From assembly GCF_964355755.1 (NCBI RefSeq), contig NC_092675.1:10245312-10309311 (forward strand): 64,000 nt of DNA, read 5' to 3'. Shown piece after piece: positions 12,893 to 27,800 of this stretch. The first letter of the stretch is position 1. Each line of letters starts with the position of its first letter. The notes beneath the pieces were generated by a model. It had not been told where the DNA came from. It did no database searches and was given only the letters and a program-made list of their open reading frames with translations. Origin of the DNA: Antedon mediterranea. Taxonomy: Eukaryota; Echinodermata; Crinoidea; Comatulida; Antedonidae. A program made the position numbers and the translations under genes.

Positions 12893-15240
12893 TTAATAAT
12901 TCACTTAGCTTTTACAATCATTGCCGTTAATGTATCATTTTCGTGTTTTCTTAAAATAGAAATAATCCATAAAATATCACGCATATATAATTAATAAATC
13001 TGTGAATTGATTAGAAACGAATGTAGTAGATGATTGCACGCCATAGGACAAAAACAACTCGAGAGTATTTGTAACATTACAACACGTCCTGACAATTATG
13101 AAGTTTTGAATATTCTCTAAAACATCGATTAAAAAACGTATTTTCTTAAAATAGAAATAATCTATATAAAATATCGCGCTTACATAATTAATAAATCTGT
13201 GAATTGATTAGGAGCTAATGAAGCTTGGAGATTATCTATTTCTGCTAATAATAAAAATAGCACAGATCTCGGACTATTATTGTAAAGTTTAAATGTTTTC
13301 AAAATCAATTTAAAATGTACGTACTGTCGTTGTTTCAAGTAGTACAGTATAATTATTCATACACACAACAAGCAATGCAACACGACAAAACATTTTTAAC
13401 GTTTAATAATACTGTAGCTTATATAAAAATATACTTAATAAAGAGAGAATAATAAACTATGAAGGGTATTCCGTTAATCCACCCGAACTTTTACCATCCG
13501 GTGCGTTGCTACCTGGCCCTCTGCCACATTAGGTTATTTGCCAAGACCGGGTGAAAAAGGGCCAGATGACAACGGGCCGCCGAAATCCAGTAGTCATGTG
13601 TATAGCATATTCTTAGCCGATATAGAATATTTAAAATGCACACACATAATATACACAGACGCAATTATTTTCCTAAGTGCTACATTTAGGGATCGATTTT
13701 ATATAGAATGTGGAGTGGACAAGGCGCAGAGCACTTTAATCAGTCGACGAGTTAAAATACACATTGCGCATTTAAATCGATAGTTCAACAAAAGTTCGAA
13801 GTTTGGGAGCTCATTTTAGAAAACATATCATTCACTTGAAAACAAATGATTACTTCGTAAATGAGTCAACTAAATCCACTTAAAAGTACTCTTGAGATGA
13901 GTTTAACAAATAAACGTGTACTTCAACATCGACATTTTTATCGACCCTGGTACATCACTCCTTCACCTTCAATGGCATTAAATACATAATAAAATCAGCA
14001 ACAATATTCATTAATATTATAATGATACGCTTGGTTAGCTGCTGTTGACGTTTATGTGGACATCATCAAAATCAATGTAACAAATAATACGTCATCGTAT
14101 TAACAACATTGGCATTGAAGTTTTGTTTCATTTTAACTGTTACATTAATAAAATTGATTAACAATCGCGAGTTGTGATACATACGAGTAAACACTGATTT
14201 ATATCTTTAACAAAAATATAGAAATAATAAGTAATATTCAGAAATTTTATTTCTTAAATTAATACAGCTACAACATTCAAGTCTTGATAATAATGTCATA
14301 AAAGTTGTCATATACAGTATTTATTTACTTAATGTATAATAAATATTAGAGGTCATATTACATGATTCGCAGGAAAATGGTACTTCTCCACAATTAAAAT
14401 TTTCGATAGGATTTCTAAGGTATGCAATACAGGAGGAATCCACTTATATCTTTCACTGAGTACGTAACTATTGTTGAAATGTTTGCATGGTGAACTGACG
14501 CTTCCTAAAACACTACATACTAATAATAGTAACACTAATACATGAACATACAGGAACTCTAATACATAACCCTTTAATAGAGGTATAGACATTGACATGT
14601 TAAAATGGTTGTGTCTTTTTAACAGTGTGCCCCCTGAATGACAGTTTCCCAAAAGGAGGGAGTTCTACTGTATAATATGATTGATGTCTCAATATCTAAA
14701 TTATTCACTTAACATGTTAGTTTTTTTTTTTAAATATAAAAAAATAATCAATGTTAAATTTTGTGTGATAAGAATATTTGTTAGTTTCTCAATGTGTAAT
14801 ATAAAAAAAAACCAAAAACATTATTACTGCAGTTTAGCTATTGTATTATATTATTCTACAACAATGGAATATAAAAAATACTGAATGAAATGAGTGAGTG
14901 GCAACTCGTATAGCAGTCAATATGAACATGAACAACGGTATCAATAGCAGAGTCAATGTAGTAATGTATTTCAAATGATTTCCAATGATAAGTAATGCTT
15001 GTTTAATGATGAACATTTTGTTTTAGTTTTGTTCAATGGGTTTCAGCCATCCATTTGTGTCCGTAAAAAATAAATTAAATGAATAAGAAATCAAAATTGC
15101 CCTTTTTGGTTAGCATTGTGTGGCTTTTTATAATAATATACAACAAAGTTTCAACAGTACACACAAAAAGAAAAACAGTACTATTATAGAAAAATACAAC
15201 AAGCAATTTGTAACCAACCATCTAATATAATTGACATTAC
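12893..15240. other. Intergenic stretch downstream of NAF1
   Basis: No gene can be supported. The segment CTTAAAATAGAAATAATC...ATAATTAATAAATCTGTGAATTG occurs twice (about 12949-13014 and 13143-13209), a local duplication. The 99-residue minus frame at 14353-14652 has a hydrophobic stretch but opens on TTG and has no homologue I recognise. Confidence 0.4.
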
Positions 15241-15260
15241 AATCGATAAAATGCATTCAT

Positions 15261-15266
15261 TTTATT
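15261..15266 (-). terminator. Poly(A) signal of NAF1
   Basis: AATAAA on the minus strand, about 37 bases past the NAF1 stop codon. It is the nearest canonical signal; longer 3' ends are possible. Confidence 0.6.
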
Positions 15267-15302
15267 GTCATATATATATCTTAGAATATACTATTTAAAA
15301 TG

Positions 15303-15826
15303 TCAATTTGTGGGCGGAGAAGATGGGGGTGGAGGAGGTGGTGGAGGGAGAACACTTAGAAAAGACAGTACATTTATGGATTGACTGTCACCAGAAACTG
15401 AAGGCGGGTTAGGAAAATTTGTTGTGGTACTAGAAGGAACTTGTAATAATGATGGCGGTGGCTTGGATGTGTCTATAAAAGGAGGCAAGCCTTGAGGAAA
15501 AGGTGGATGAGGCGGCAGTGTAAAAGAATAATGGCCTGGATAGTTCTGTCCATATGCTGGTTGCATGTTGTAGGAACATTGCGGTGATGGAGGGTACATC
15601 GGTAGTCCATGGCATTGATTATCATACTGCTGGTAAAAATGTCTCTGTTGTGGAGGTTCATATTGTTCGTATTTGTGGCATTGTTGCCATACATTTCCAG
15701 AAGATTGGCTACCCTGTTGGTTCCAATTATGGCTACCCTGTTGGTTCCAATTATGGCTACCCTGTTGGTTCCATTTCTTCCAATTTCTATCATTCCTGAT
15801 TTTGTTTTGATGGCATTTTGAATTGT
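15303..15826 (-). CDS. NAF1: NAF1 last exon: Gln/Pro-rich tail
   Basis: Joins in phase 1 to the previous exon. It encodes three tandem GSHNWNQQ units (24-bp repeats around 15712-15783), a Tyr/Gln/Pro-rich stretch and a terminal run of eight prolines before PSSPPTN and the stop at 15303. A Pro-rich C-terminus is normal for NAF1. Confidence 0.93.
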
Positions 15827-18800
15827 CTATAAAAAATAAAAAACAAACAACATTTTGTAATTATTTTTTTTAAATGTTTTTTTTTATTATCATAGGCCCT
15901 GGTTAGAAGTACATGCTATTATCACTTGAGGCCTATTGCCCACCGCTATTCAGGGGACAAATATTAAGGGAAAATTTTTCCCAAAAGTATCCCCTTAATA
16001 GGGGAAATTTTTCCCAAAGCTGTCCCCTTAATAGGGGTTCACTGTACTTCATGGTTGCCACCAATACAGATACTGTTTACAACCATTTTAAAAAAAACCT
16101 GAAACTGGCATATTCAGCACCATTATAAATGTATCAAATAACCCTTTGAAAAGCTTTTATCAATTTATCTTTTTAAATACGTACCATTTTCACTAACATA
16201 ACCTTTCTCTTCATCAATCAATCCTTTTTGACCTGTCCTATAAAAAAAGAGTGGAAATGTTAACAGAGCTATTAATGTACTGTAACTCTTCATTCTACAA
16301 CTCATACCATTTAAATTGTTTACATTTTTATATCTCTTTTTATGGTGATTTAATTTTCAGTATTTTTTATGTCACATCATTAAATTCCAAACATTCTTTA
16401 GAAAAGTTTGTGTCTATGAAATATTACTAAAAAATAAATAATCATATGTTTAATATGTATTATTTATATTCAAGATCACTAAAATAATAATAATAACAGT
16501 GTATGTTGACGTCATTTGAAGTCATATGATATTAATGTCAGAGTATAGAAATCCTAATATTTGCATAACAGTAATAATAAATGCATTATTCATTATCAAG
16601 ATGGCTAATAGAATGTAGTAATTAAATTTTAATAAGGATGTAATAAAGCAGAACACATTATGAATTAAAACATTTATATTATACAAATATTTATGGTGGA
16701 GGAGTGTCAAAATTAAAATCGTAAAGGGAAAGTAGATGCGAGTGAACATTCATGAAAAATGGATAAATATGTAAAAGGACACATTTTGACATTGTGATTT
16801 TAATTTGCATTCAGTATAGACATCACAATTAGGATCCAGACATTAAAGTAATTCCTGTAAAATTCCTTAGTTCTTTAATTAGGGAAAGCAATATATACAC
16901 CCCATTCCCTTCAGCCAAGTGAAATGAGTATGTCTACTCTATTGAACTCTTACATCATCAAGAGTGCAATGTGGATGTGTGTTCTTTCTTGTTACACAGT
17001 GATCGACCATGCTAAACACAAGGCTAAAACATTCAAAATTCAATCTGTGTAACCTGCACCGTCTCTGCATACAAAATTGGTTTTCTGCTTTTCTAAATGT
17101 TTTAGGCCTTGGCTTAACCTCCCTTTAAAGTAGTTGTGTTATAACACAAATAATTAATGCTTTATATTTGTGCAATAGAACAAATAAATTCATTCAATGA
17201 AAGATGAAATGTTGTATTATTACCTCATGATATTATTTGAAATTTAAAACTTTAATTATTTGCAAAATATGAACTGGCAATGTTAACATAATTTTGTTTC
17301 CATATGTATTAAACACACCTTTGCGATGGAAGTTTCCTTTTCTGAGGATCTTTAGCCTGCTTTCTTTTAGCCTTTGCAGCCTTCTCTTGTTCATCATCAC
17401 TGTAATCCAATAATTCTGCAGGAGGCTCCTCGTCACCCTTCCATGATGCATCGGATCCTTTCATTCTGTTTAGTAAAACAGGAAAAAAATACCGTGTTTA
17501 TTCTAATAAACGTCACACTTTGAATAAACGCCCTCCTCGAATGGCTCCCTCTCAAATAAACGCCCGTATGCCGTTTTTTCCCTCCAGTAAACGCCCAGTC
17601 ATATGTAAATACACACAATATTGTATTAATGAACACATTTCACATTTCTATTTATAGTAGAATTCATTGACTTCCATGATCTACAACTGACCATTTTTTA
17701 TAAAATTTTTACTGTATTTTATCATTTCTTGATATTAATTGTGTTGTATTTTTTATATTTAGGGAGAATTTATTTGATTATACATGTTTCCATATTAGTA
17801 TTACACCAAAAAAAAAAACACCGAACAAATATGAATGTAAAAAATGTAAAACATATTTCTGGTAGATAACTCAATAGAATAGAATAGAATAGATTGAAAT
17901 TCAATTAAAACCGTAATAGATATTGAATTTCTATTAATTATATCTTATTTCTAATCTAATCTAGATTTCATCCCCAAGGCCTAGTTCATAACAACTGCAG
18001 TAAAAAAAATAACAGAAGCCTTACTTGAGTAGTTGTGAGGTAAACACATATGACGTAATTTCTAATGAAGAAGGAGCATAGTACAGGGTGCATTGAAGAC
18101 GAATAGCAAGTTTCATTATATCTTCAACAGAGTTGAACCTCATCGAGTAAAGAGGGTTTTGAACTGGTCCAAATACTTCAAATACCTGAAACAAATTATA
18201 AAATTACTAATGATATACTTTTGATTTCTGTATCTTCTAATCAATTGATACAATGTATAATTAATACTATAGATATCATAGATATCAAAATTCTAGTACT
18301 GCATGTCTTTATATACTTATATATTTATATACTTATATATTTATATACTGATTTAGGAAATATAATAATTTATACATATCAAATAGTATTTAGGATAATC
18401 AGCTTGACTCACCGTTCCTAAAGCTTGTCTATCTTCTTTAAACAGAACAGTTTCTATATCAAGAGCTGGAGTATTTTCTAAGGATTTTATAATTACTATC
18501 AAAGAAATATGAGAGGTTTACTTTAAGAAAATAAAAATTGTTGGTATAACAAACAAAATGTTTATGTTTTAAATGAACCCAGACATTTAATTCCTAGTAT
18601 TGATGCATAGCATATTTTAGTATGTATCTGATACACAATGTCTTGAGACTGTGGAGAAAAAGACCTTTACAAACAGTGAAGAAGAACACTTTTTTTTTAA
18701 ATTTACCTTTCATAACTCTATAGACACAAATATTAATTGGCAATCAAAATCCACAAAATACATCAACAATAGTGTTTTTGTTAATTTTGCAAATCGGTCA

Positions 18801-21800
18801 TAATTTATACAAAACTCGCCAATAATATGTGCAATATTCACATGCAATTGTATTAAAATGCATATATTGGTTATTTGGATAACAAAGGGCATCTCAAACA
18901 AAAATTCATGTTCAAGTGATGTTAATTAATAATAATGCTTTTAAAATACAAAATACTATATGGATGAATCAATGCAGAAATTCCACATGCATCATAATAA
19001 TTAATTAAAGCCAATTTCATTTACTAAAGTACTATTACATTGATGACTATGATATAATCTGGTTAGTATCTTCATCACAGACACTAATTAATTACATCAT
19101 GTGTTCTTTCTTGGAAGAGAAAAGCTTATCGAATGCTAATGTTTTGAAATTGTAATTGGATTTTTACATCACAATTATTATATTAAAAGTCAATTCACGG
19201 AAAACCACACTCAGTTTAGTTTCAGTAAGTGACATTTTCACCAAACAAAGATAATATTTCAATGATATTAGACAAATTGTTTTAGATAAAATTTAAAGTA
19301 GATTAACAAAAAATAGAGTCTTGTGCTGAAGATTAAGGTATTCTTCATGAAATAGTATGTTATTATTGATACTGTTACGGTGTTCATACTAGAGAGAAGG
19401 AGTTGAAATAGACTTGTCCACTATAGTGTAACACTGTATACTGTCCTCTCAAACTCCCTCAATCCACTCTCCTCACCTTTCATTACACCCCAGAGCACAG
19501 GCTTGTTTTAACCTAATTTACAGTGCTGTACGTCTACGTATCATAGAATTGTAAGGTATATAAATACCCACATAGAAAAAATAATTCAAATTAATAATCA
19601 ATATAAAAAAAATCGGGTCAATAAAGTTGATAATCAACAACACAGTGATTTATATAACAAAAATATATCTTGTAATTATGGCTGCTATTGCTGGGAAATC
19701 AATTATTTTTGTGTAGGCGATACATATGTCAAATTTGTTTCTTATGTAATATAATTAAATATGATCCCTATTTTAGGGGACAACTTCAAGACCAGAAAAA
19801 TTGTCAGTCTAGAGTGTCCATTAAAATAGGGTTGGCTGTAGTGTTAAAACATATATTGGCTATGTTTGTTTCACAGAAAAGTGTTCCCTTAATAGGGATG
19901 TCCAAAGGACCTGTACTAATCTACAAAAACGTGTACAATTTTTCAGGGATCTTTCCAAAAGACATTTCAAAATTATGCGATAATATTGTTTCTGGACATA
20001 TATTGGCTTATCATTGTCTTATGGTGTCATAGGACCAATGTATGTTTAACAAATTGGAGAAAATTGCATTCAAATTATTAGGCCTGCAAGTTTATAAATA
20101 TACTTTAATTTAAATATAAAATACAAATAAAAATTACTCAAATAATTCAACAATCTGCCCTATAAAATGATATGGTTAAAATATACAGACATCACTAATT
20201 ATAAACATATACTTTCTTTTGTCTAAAAATACAAAGTACCTAGTATTTACGTCACATTTGTAATAAAGTTTAATAGAATACTACTGTAATGCTTTAAGCA
20301 AACCAAAATGACTGTAAATGACATGATTTGTGTACTGCTAAAAATGATGAATTTATATGTTTTAACCTTTAACCCAACTGTTATAGAAAATTCTATAATT
20401 ATATACTCTATAAAGATGTTGAAATAATCTAATAGTTGTAGGTTATTTATCGTAAAAGCTAAGAAATGTCTATTCACGTAACTCATCATACTTTAATGCC
20501 TATAGCAGTGAATGTTGGCTTTATAAAATGCATTTGGCATTAACAAAACCCCACAATTCAAAATAAAACAAGAAATATTTCTTATAAAAATGCAACAATT
20601 TAATTATTGTTCTTTCATTAAATGATGCTTTTGTAACTGATATTCTATAATTTAAAAAATAATGATTTACCAACTATATTTGTTTAACAATCAGTAGTAA
20701 AGATTTTGTATTATAAAATAAATATAGTCTGAAATGCTCTATTAATTATAAATTAGGGCCTATCGGGTATACATAAATGTTTTGAGCCTGATGTATATTA
20801 TGATTGGATTCATTTTCCTTCTGTAGTTGTACCTATCAATCAATCAATATATCAATCAATCAACTTATATTTCAGAACTGTACAGAACAAAAATTATACT
20901 AAACTACTGTATCTGTACTGTGCATATTGCGGGGTAGGGAATTACTTCCCAAGGGAGGTCGTTAGTGACCCACATACTCTAACATTTCAGTAAACAACAT
21001 TTTTAATTTCCCACGAACCGTTGTACAGCCACCACAAACGTACTCACTAATCCCTTTTTCACACAGAACTTCGGCAATATTGCGGTAAGCATAAAATAGA
21101 GGTCGCACTTTTTTAGAAAAAAAAAATGGCGGGCACCGCCGCCGGCGACAAAACATGCCATGTGCTGCTCCTATTTTAGCTGCATCGTTCCTTTCCGAGA
21201 GAGGGCGTATGTAAATAGGATCCATGTTATAAGTTTCGCATTGACTACATGTGTTCTAGAGTTCGGCTTCTAAATGTCTTATTGTGCCGAGATAGTGTGT
21301 AATTTACTAAACTAGTAGGCCGCACATTGCTTGTAAGTTGTTAGAGTATTATATTACAATAATTAGAATTATATGAACCCCAGTAGTGGCCTAGATTATT
21401 AATGCTATACTACATTGTGGTCGTAGGCCTAGGCCTGCGTAGATTGAATCGTATACGATCGCTCGAACAGCATGGCGATAAACACGAGTCTCCGTGTTCT
21501 ATTTTGTATGCCGTATCCATAGAAGTATGTCCGTATGAGGGCGCTGTTGATTATTTGATGACTTTGTTTAATAAGTTCTTTAGGAATGTACACCTCCGTA
21601 AGAGGGCGCTACGTTTGATCTGTTTTGCAGATAGTTTTATTTATTTATGTTATGTTTATTATTACTATTTGGAGCTGGATTTAAGTATGCTTAATTTCAG
21701 TTCACCCTGTTTATGGCTGAATTTGCTGTATTAAAGAGTCAGTCAACAAGTGATTGTGTTGCAGTATTTTTTGTCGTGGATTGGGTTTATCTACTGAATA

Positions 21801-24800
21801 GCGAGTTTGACGGTTCAAGCTTGTGAGGTCAGCCCAGCGCACATGTTTGCTGATGTTGTTTTGTGTGTCCGCCGTTTAGTTTTATTGGTTTTTATTTACG
21901 ATGCATAAAACCTATATTTTTTCCCAACACCACTCCATGCTAATAACTGCCCGATCGTGATGGCCATTCTACAGAAACAAAATCTATTAGGCCTACACAT
22001 AGACGCGAATTTAATTATCAGAAGCTGTTATGAGCTAGCACCGGGCGCGCGCGCCGGAGGATGTTCTTGCTAGAACTATACTAACTAGGGCCTAGGCTTA
22101 CGTACGTTACAGCAAGTTAAATAATCTTTGGACCAACATCTGTTATATTTTTATTATTATTGGCCGTATTCTTCCATTGTATTATTAACAAACTAATCTA
22201 AAAATATATATATATAATATGGATATAAATCTAATAATTTGGCCTAAAGTAATTGCCACAGTCTTTCTCAATCAAGGAAAATGTCCCGAATTTATCCTTG
22301 CTTCACTGTGGAAGCAGGCGTTATATCGTGGACTCTTTCACACAGATCAGGCTTACGACCGTGACGGTAATATTACCGCAATTTTACTAGGTCCAGAGGC
22401 GGTCTAACGGAAGCCGGCATTAAGAGGTTTTTACCCTTTCACACATAAGCCGGCGTTCGCGAATTACCGCAATATTACCGTCTTACAGCTCTGTGTGAAA
22501 GGGGCTTAATAAACAAATTCTTCATCTATACACACCAATCAGCAAAAATATTTACCATAGATGAAAGATTGTTTTGACCATTATTGAATGATAACTTGAT
22601 TGGCCAATTGACAGCCAAAACAAAAACATTGTTAAAAACGAACATTGTTTAATACAGAACATTGTTTTACAGACTGAGTTTACGAATTCCCATTTTCTAA
22701 GCCTTAGTAAACTAAGCTTCCCCATGATACGGTTTCCTAAACCCACAAAGTCATAAATTTAGAATATTAAATTTATGGATTTTTTAATTCTAAAAAAAAA
22801 AAACAAATCTAATCAATCCTTTATCAATACAAATCTGCTCATCAATAGTTTTATAATACTATAGACTTGAAAAGCTGATATTTTCTATAATATTTTAAAA
22901 CTTAAAAGTAAAAAAAAAAAATTGTTTGCTCATCAATAATGATCAAATAGCATCAAAATATAAAATATATTCATTTATACAGTACTAGGGTAGTAGCAGA
23001 TTTAGGTAAAATAAAAAAAATTCATTCATTGTTTCATTACATAATTTCTAAACATTTTCTACCTTTTTTTCATTATTTTCTGTATTTCCCTTAATTAATA
23101 TCATAATTTTAACCTTTAGTATCATACCATTAGTAAACACTGGCATTTATTTAGATTTTTGTTTTCTGAATTAATACTAAACATTAAGACAAAGTATTTA
23201 CTTCTTCACATTCTTTTTTTTTTGTTAATTTAAATCCACTACTTCCCTACGTTTTTTAGATCTTATTTAGGTTCACAAACTATATTTATTGTAAAAATAA
23301 TATTATATGGTCCTATTGCGATAACTTTTTTCGTCGTTAAACGGTAAAAAGTCGATTCTAATAATTATAGCGGCCCGCTATAAATCCCAAAATGCATTGC
23401 GCACCGATTGATATTTTTGTTTTTTTTCTGTAATTCACCCACTTTTTGATTGATCGTGAGGCCAAAACTAATGGAAGACTCCTAACTTTTTCAGCAAAAA
23501 TTTGTATCAACGAAGTCTGGCAAAAAATAGAAAGACAATTAAATGCAACTATACAATGTCAGGCTAGGTATATAGCTAGCGTACGATGTTCGTACGTTAC
23601 CGATGTTTACCAGCTTAAGGCCTAAAAAACTAAGCCTATAGCTAGGCTAGGCCTAAAGACCATCCACGAGAGGTCATTCGCTGTGAGCTACTTAGGTAGT
23701 GCATTATTTCTCACTTTTTATCATAATTTACCATAAAACTTACAATTAGGACAAGGAATGACCTGGTTTAATGTTTTTAAAGTAATATATGTATTATTTT
23801 TACAAAATGTCACAAATTGTAGGGAAGTCTTTAACTACATACATCAAATGCATTGTTTGGTGTACACTGATAGTATTAAAGATGATATGAAACGATTTTG
23901 AAAATTTAAATAAATTAGTGTTTATGAATCTGTCTAATGTAAATAACTAACACACCAGAAATTAGGTTTAAATACCTCATAAAACTCGAAAAATAAACAA
24001 ATTAAGTTTTAAAGAAAATCCTCCGGAAAATGGCCGACCAACTTGCACGCCATATTGGTTTTCACGATCGCTCTAAACACACGTACGTCCGATCACTCAG
24101 CTGATTTGAAATACCCGCGGTAGTAGCCACGGCAGCCGTTGTTATGTGATTGGTTACTCTTTTTCAACCTAGGCGAATCGTGATTGGTTGATTTAATGCA
24201 CTTTGACAGAGACACAGCGAGCTTGACGTTTCATGCATGACGACGAAAACAACATGTGCGACACAATCTCACCATCATTATTTTCGCAAGATGCCGAGTG
24301 CTTGTTGTATCGGACTGGATCAACACACCCAAATGTTTCTTTTTTTTTATTCCCCGACAAGTTAAAACGCAGTGAAACGTTTAATAAATGGACTGAATTT
24401 GTTAAGTTAACTAGAAAGGGGTATGTGTGGAAGCGGACTAACAGAATATGTAGCGCCCATTTTTTAAACGCGGACATCGACAATTTTTTCCATATTTCTG
24501 AAATGAAGAAGACGGGGGTGGTGGTAAAGCCGAGACTAAAAACGGATGCTTACCCCACCATAAAAGCTCCGGTAAGTGAGGAAGAAGGCCTACCACCCCA
24601 ACCCAAAAAACGGAAAGTGCGGCCTCGGACTGCGGCGTGTCGAAGACGCGAGGTTGAAAGGGTAAGAAATATTTTTATAAATTAAAATCCCCTGCGTGGA
24701 CGGTTGCCTACGTACGTAACGTTGTCGTTCAAATCTAGGCCTAGCCTGATTATACTATCATAATCGTTTGATTTAGTTTATGAAAATAATAATAAAATAT

Positions 24801-27800
24801 TTAAATTAAAATATTTCCTTTTAAATCTGTGGGCCCAGAGGCCCAGACTATCTAGGTAACTATATAGGTCCTCGTTGGTGAACCATTATACATAGGCCTA
24901 TTATTAGGCCTAGTGTAACCAGGGAGTTGTCCTGGTGTAACACTCTGACCATCATCAGGTCAACAACCCTTCAATCACTATTTCTCCCTACTCCATCTAT
25001 TAACATTCCTAGTGGTTTTTTCCTATCTCTAAGGGTATGTTCAGACCTACGGAGTTATGCTTTCGTATCACAGCCAAGGTCATATTTTAATGAGCGTCGT
25101 ATTGGAGCAAAGTGTTCGGATTCATTGCAACGAAGTTGCGTTACAAACGGATATGATGTCACTCGCTGGCGATTAACCAAACTCTAACACACGCATAGAC
25201 CTACCTTCGTTGTTATTAAAAGTAGTAGTGGTTGGTTTAGGAGTTACAAGCCTAGACCGAACACTTGGGCTCGGCATTATCGATTGGTTGTCAGGCATAC
25301 AAACCAGCCGATCGTTTTGGGGTTTGGGTTTATATTTGGTCTATGACCTAAAATATCATTTATGGCAGAAAAATGTTCAAATCCCGTACTTGCACCGGCT
25401 CCAGATTTATTTACTCGGTCTTTCGCCGCTTTATATGACGACCCCTTCAATTTCGTTTGGATATTAAATCCTTCTTTATGAGGATGGCCCATCTGCTAAC
25501 GTGTCCGCCATCTCGTTGAACACAGACATCTTGTTGTCGGTGCCTTTACGCCAGTTTTTCACTTCCAACCGATCTCTGAACTCAGGGCTTCCCCACAATG
25601 AAATAAGGTATTTTACTTCGGTTTCTCGCCAATGCGCACGCTTCGATGACATTTTAAATTAATTAATATAATAATATTAATAATAATACTGTATAGTGTA
25701 ACAACAAAAGGTATGATTTTTTCGCACGTTCACCGATCACAACAAATGGATCAGCTTGGCTATACGATGAGGAGCACATGTCACGATGTGATGTGGCGAA
25801 TATTGTAATTTGATTGGCTAGATATCTAACCTAGGTCATATTCATCGATGCGTGACTTTCGTATTGTAAGCGACGTCCACTAAACTCATACCTTGAGCTT
25901 TCGTAGCGTACGAAATATCAGTGTCGTACGAGGTGGCTTCCACTAATCTTTTCCTGGTTCAGACCTATGAACTTGTACGCCGCGTACAATACGAAAGCAT
26001 AACTCCGTAGGTCTGAACAGGCCCTAAGTACTCTTTGTTCACTGGCCTATAAAAACCCACATCCTTAATCAATTAGTGTTTCCTCCTCATCATCATCAAG
26101 GAATGTTCCCCCAGGCTTGGTATGTTAGTTTTAACAAAAACATTTTAAAAGTTTATTTTATAAAATTGTATGACAATTTTTTTAATTCACACCAGTTGAT
26201 AATTTTAATAATTGTTATTGCTAAGAATACCCAGGTAAGCCATGGAGGTACCTCCATGGAAGCTTGGCCTAGTCTAGACCTGGATACTGGTTAGTTCTGT
26301 TTTGTTATCATCAAGGAGCTTTGTTACCAAACAAAGAATGGAAAGTTTCCAACCTATGTATTCTTACTTTTCATTTTATATTTGATTTCAGATTCTGATT
26401 GAAGAAGAATTGCCTGGTACATCATCGGTATGTATTTTTTTTTATTATACCTGTATAAAAAGTTGGACCAGTCCCAATTTTAAAATGTGATAACGCATTG
26501 AATGCCTTAGTCAAAATTGGTGTAGTCTACCCTTTATTATTAATTATATGGATGTTGAAATATTTAAAATAGTTTACCTGTTAATCTTTTAATCTCTGTG
26601 TGTTAAAGCCATTAATTGAAATCATTAGTTGTCTACTTTGTGTATAAAGTAATTAAATTCAGATGTTGGTGAGTATTTACTACTGACCTATTGCATCGAT
26701 TTATTGATTTGCTCGTTATACAATTGTTTTTAAATATCTACTCAAGTGTGCAATTACTACTGGGGCCTGTTCGTAGGGGTTGAAAATACCAGCTTATTCC
26801 CGATTTCCGTTCGCGTGATCCAATTAACTTTTGCCTCAGGCTACAAAAAATTCGAGACAAAATGTTCACCAAATTTGCAGGTTATTTCAGCGATAATCCA
26901 ATTATACTCGGCCTTCGAGGATAATAAATCTCCGATAGAGGCAATGTGTCAAATTTTGACAAACGTTCGCTGCCTAGGCCCGTCATTTCTCCTACGAAGC
27001 TCTTCCATACACGCTTCGAGAGCGATCGTCAGCTGGTGCTGTCCTTGTTGGTGTAGACCGCTTAGGAATACACCCCGCTTAGTAGGCCTAGCTGGTCGGT
27101 GGTGTTTCCGTCGTGTAACATTGGGCTCAAATTCTTCGTCAATGAGTAAAATAATGGTCGTCAGGAGAAGGCATATTTCGCCAGGATTATCGGCGTTAAG
27201 AGGCATAAGGTTTGTCGCAAGGATAAGCAGTGTAAAAGGTAGCAAGTAATTGTTATTGTAAAGAAAGATCGCGAGTAAAAAATATACAACACGAAACTAG
27301 CGTGCGAAAATGGGGTCGTAGGTTGTAAAGACAACTGACCTTTAAACGTAATTTCCGGTTTGTGATTCGTCGATTAAGCATTTAAGCGGTTAAATATTTC
27401 AAGTACGAACAACGCTCAATTTATAACCCGAGGCATGGGTGAAATTAAGCGCTTACTTTTACCACCGTACGAACACGACCCTGTACATTTGTTTTTGTTT
27501 TTGTTTTTTTTCAATGTAAGTTAATTATGTAAGTTTTATCATCATTTACCCTTTATATGTTGTATATATTTGTATGGACGCACCACCGAAAGGTGTGTGC
27601 CACTGATTCGAAAGTGAGTACCAATAAATACTGAATAACTGAGTAAAAATAATCTGGTCACTAGATATGTTGTACTTTTAATCCAGGCCCAAGGACAGTG
27701 TCAACAGTCAGCAGGTATTAGATGTTGAAAAATAAACAAAGTCATTGTTTTGTTGGTTATGTAATAATACAGAAATATTAAGTCATGTTAAAATGATCAG

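Noticed and set aside
14353-14652. 99-residue minus-strand protein with a hydrophobic segment
   Set aside because: Opens on TTG, has no recognisable homologue and lies downstream of the NAF1 poly(A) signal.
15554-15821. Plus-strand frames with repeated YPVGSNYG
   Set aside because: They are the antisense of the NAF1 GSHNWNQQ repeats.
20962-21225. 87-residue ATG frame on the minus strand in the giant intron
   Set aside because: It overlaps a MITE-terminus fragment and has no recognisable motif.
26746-27249. 167-residue plus-strand frame
   Set aside because: Opens on GTG, reads through a Harbinger-like element and has no motif; the minus strand there is slightly more protein-like but also weak.
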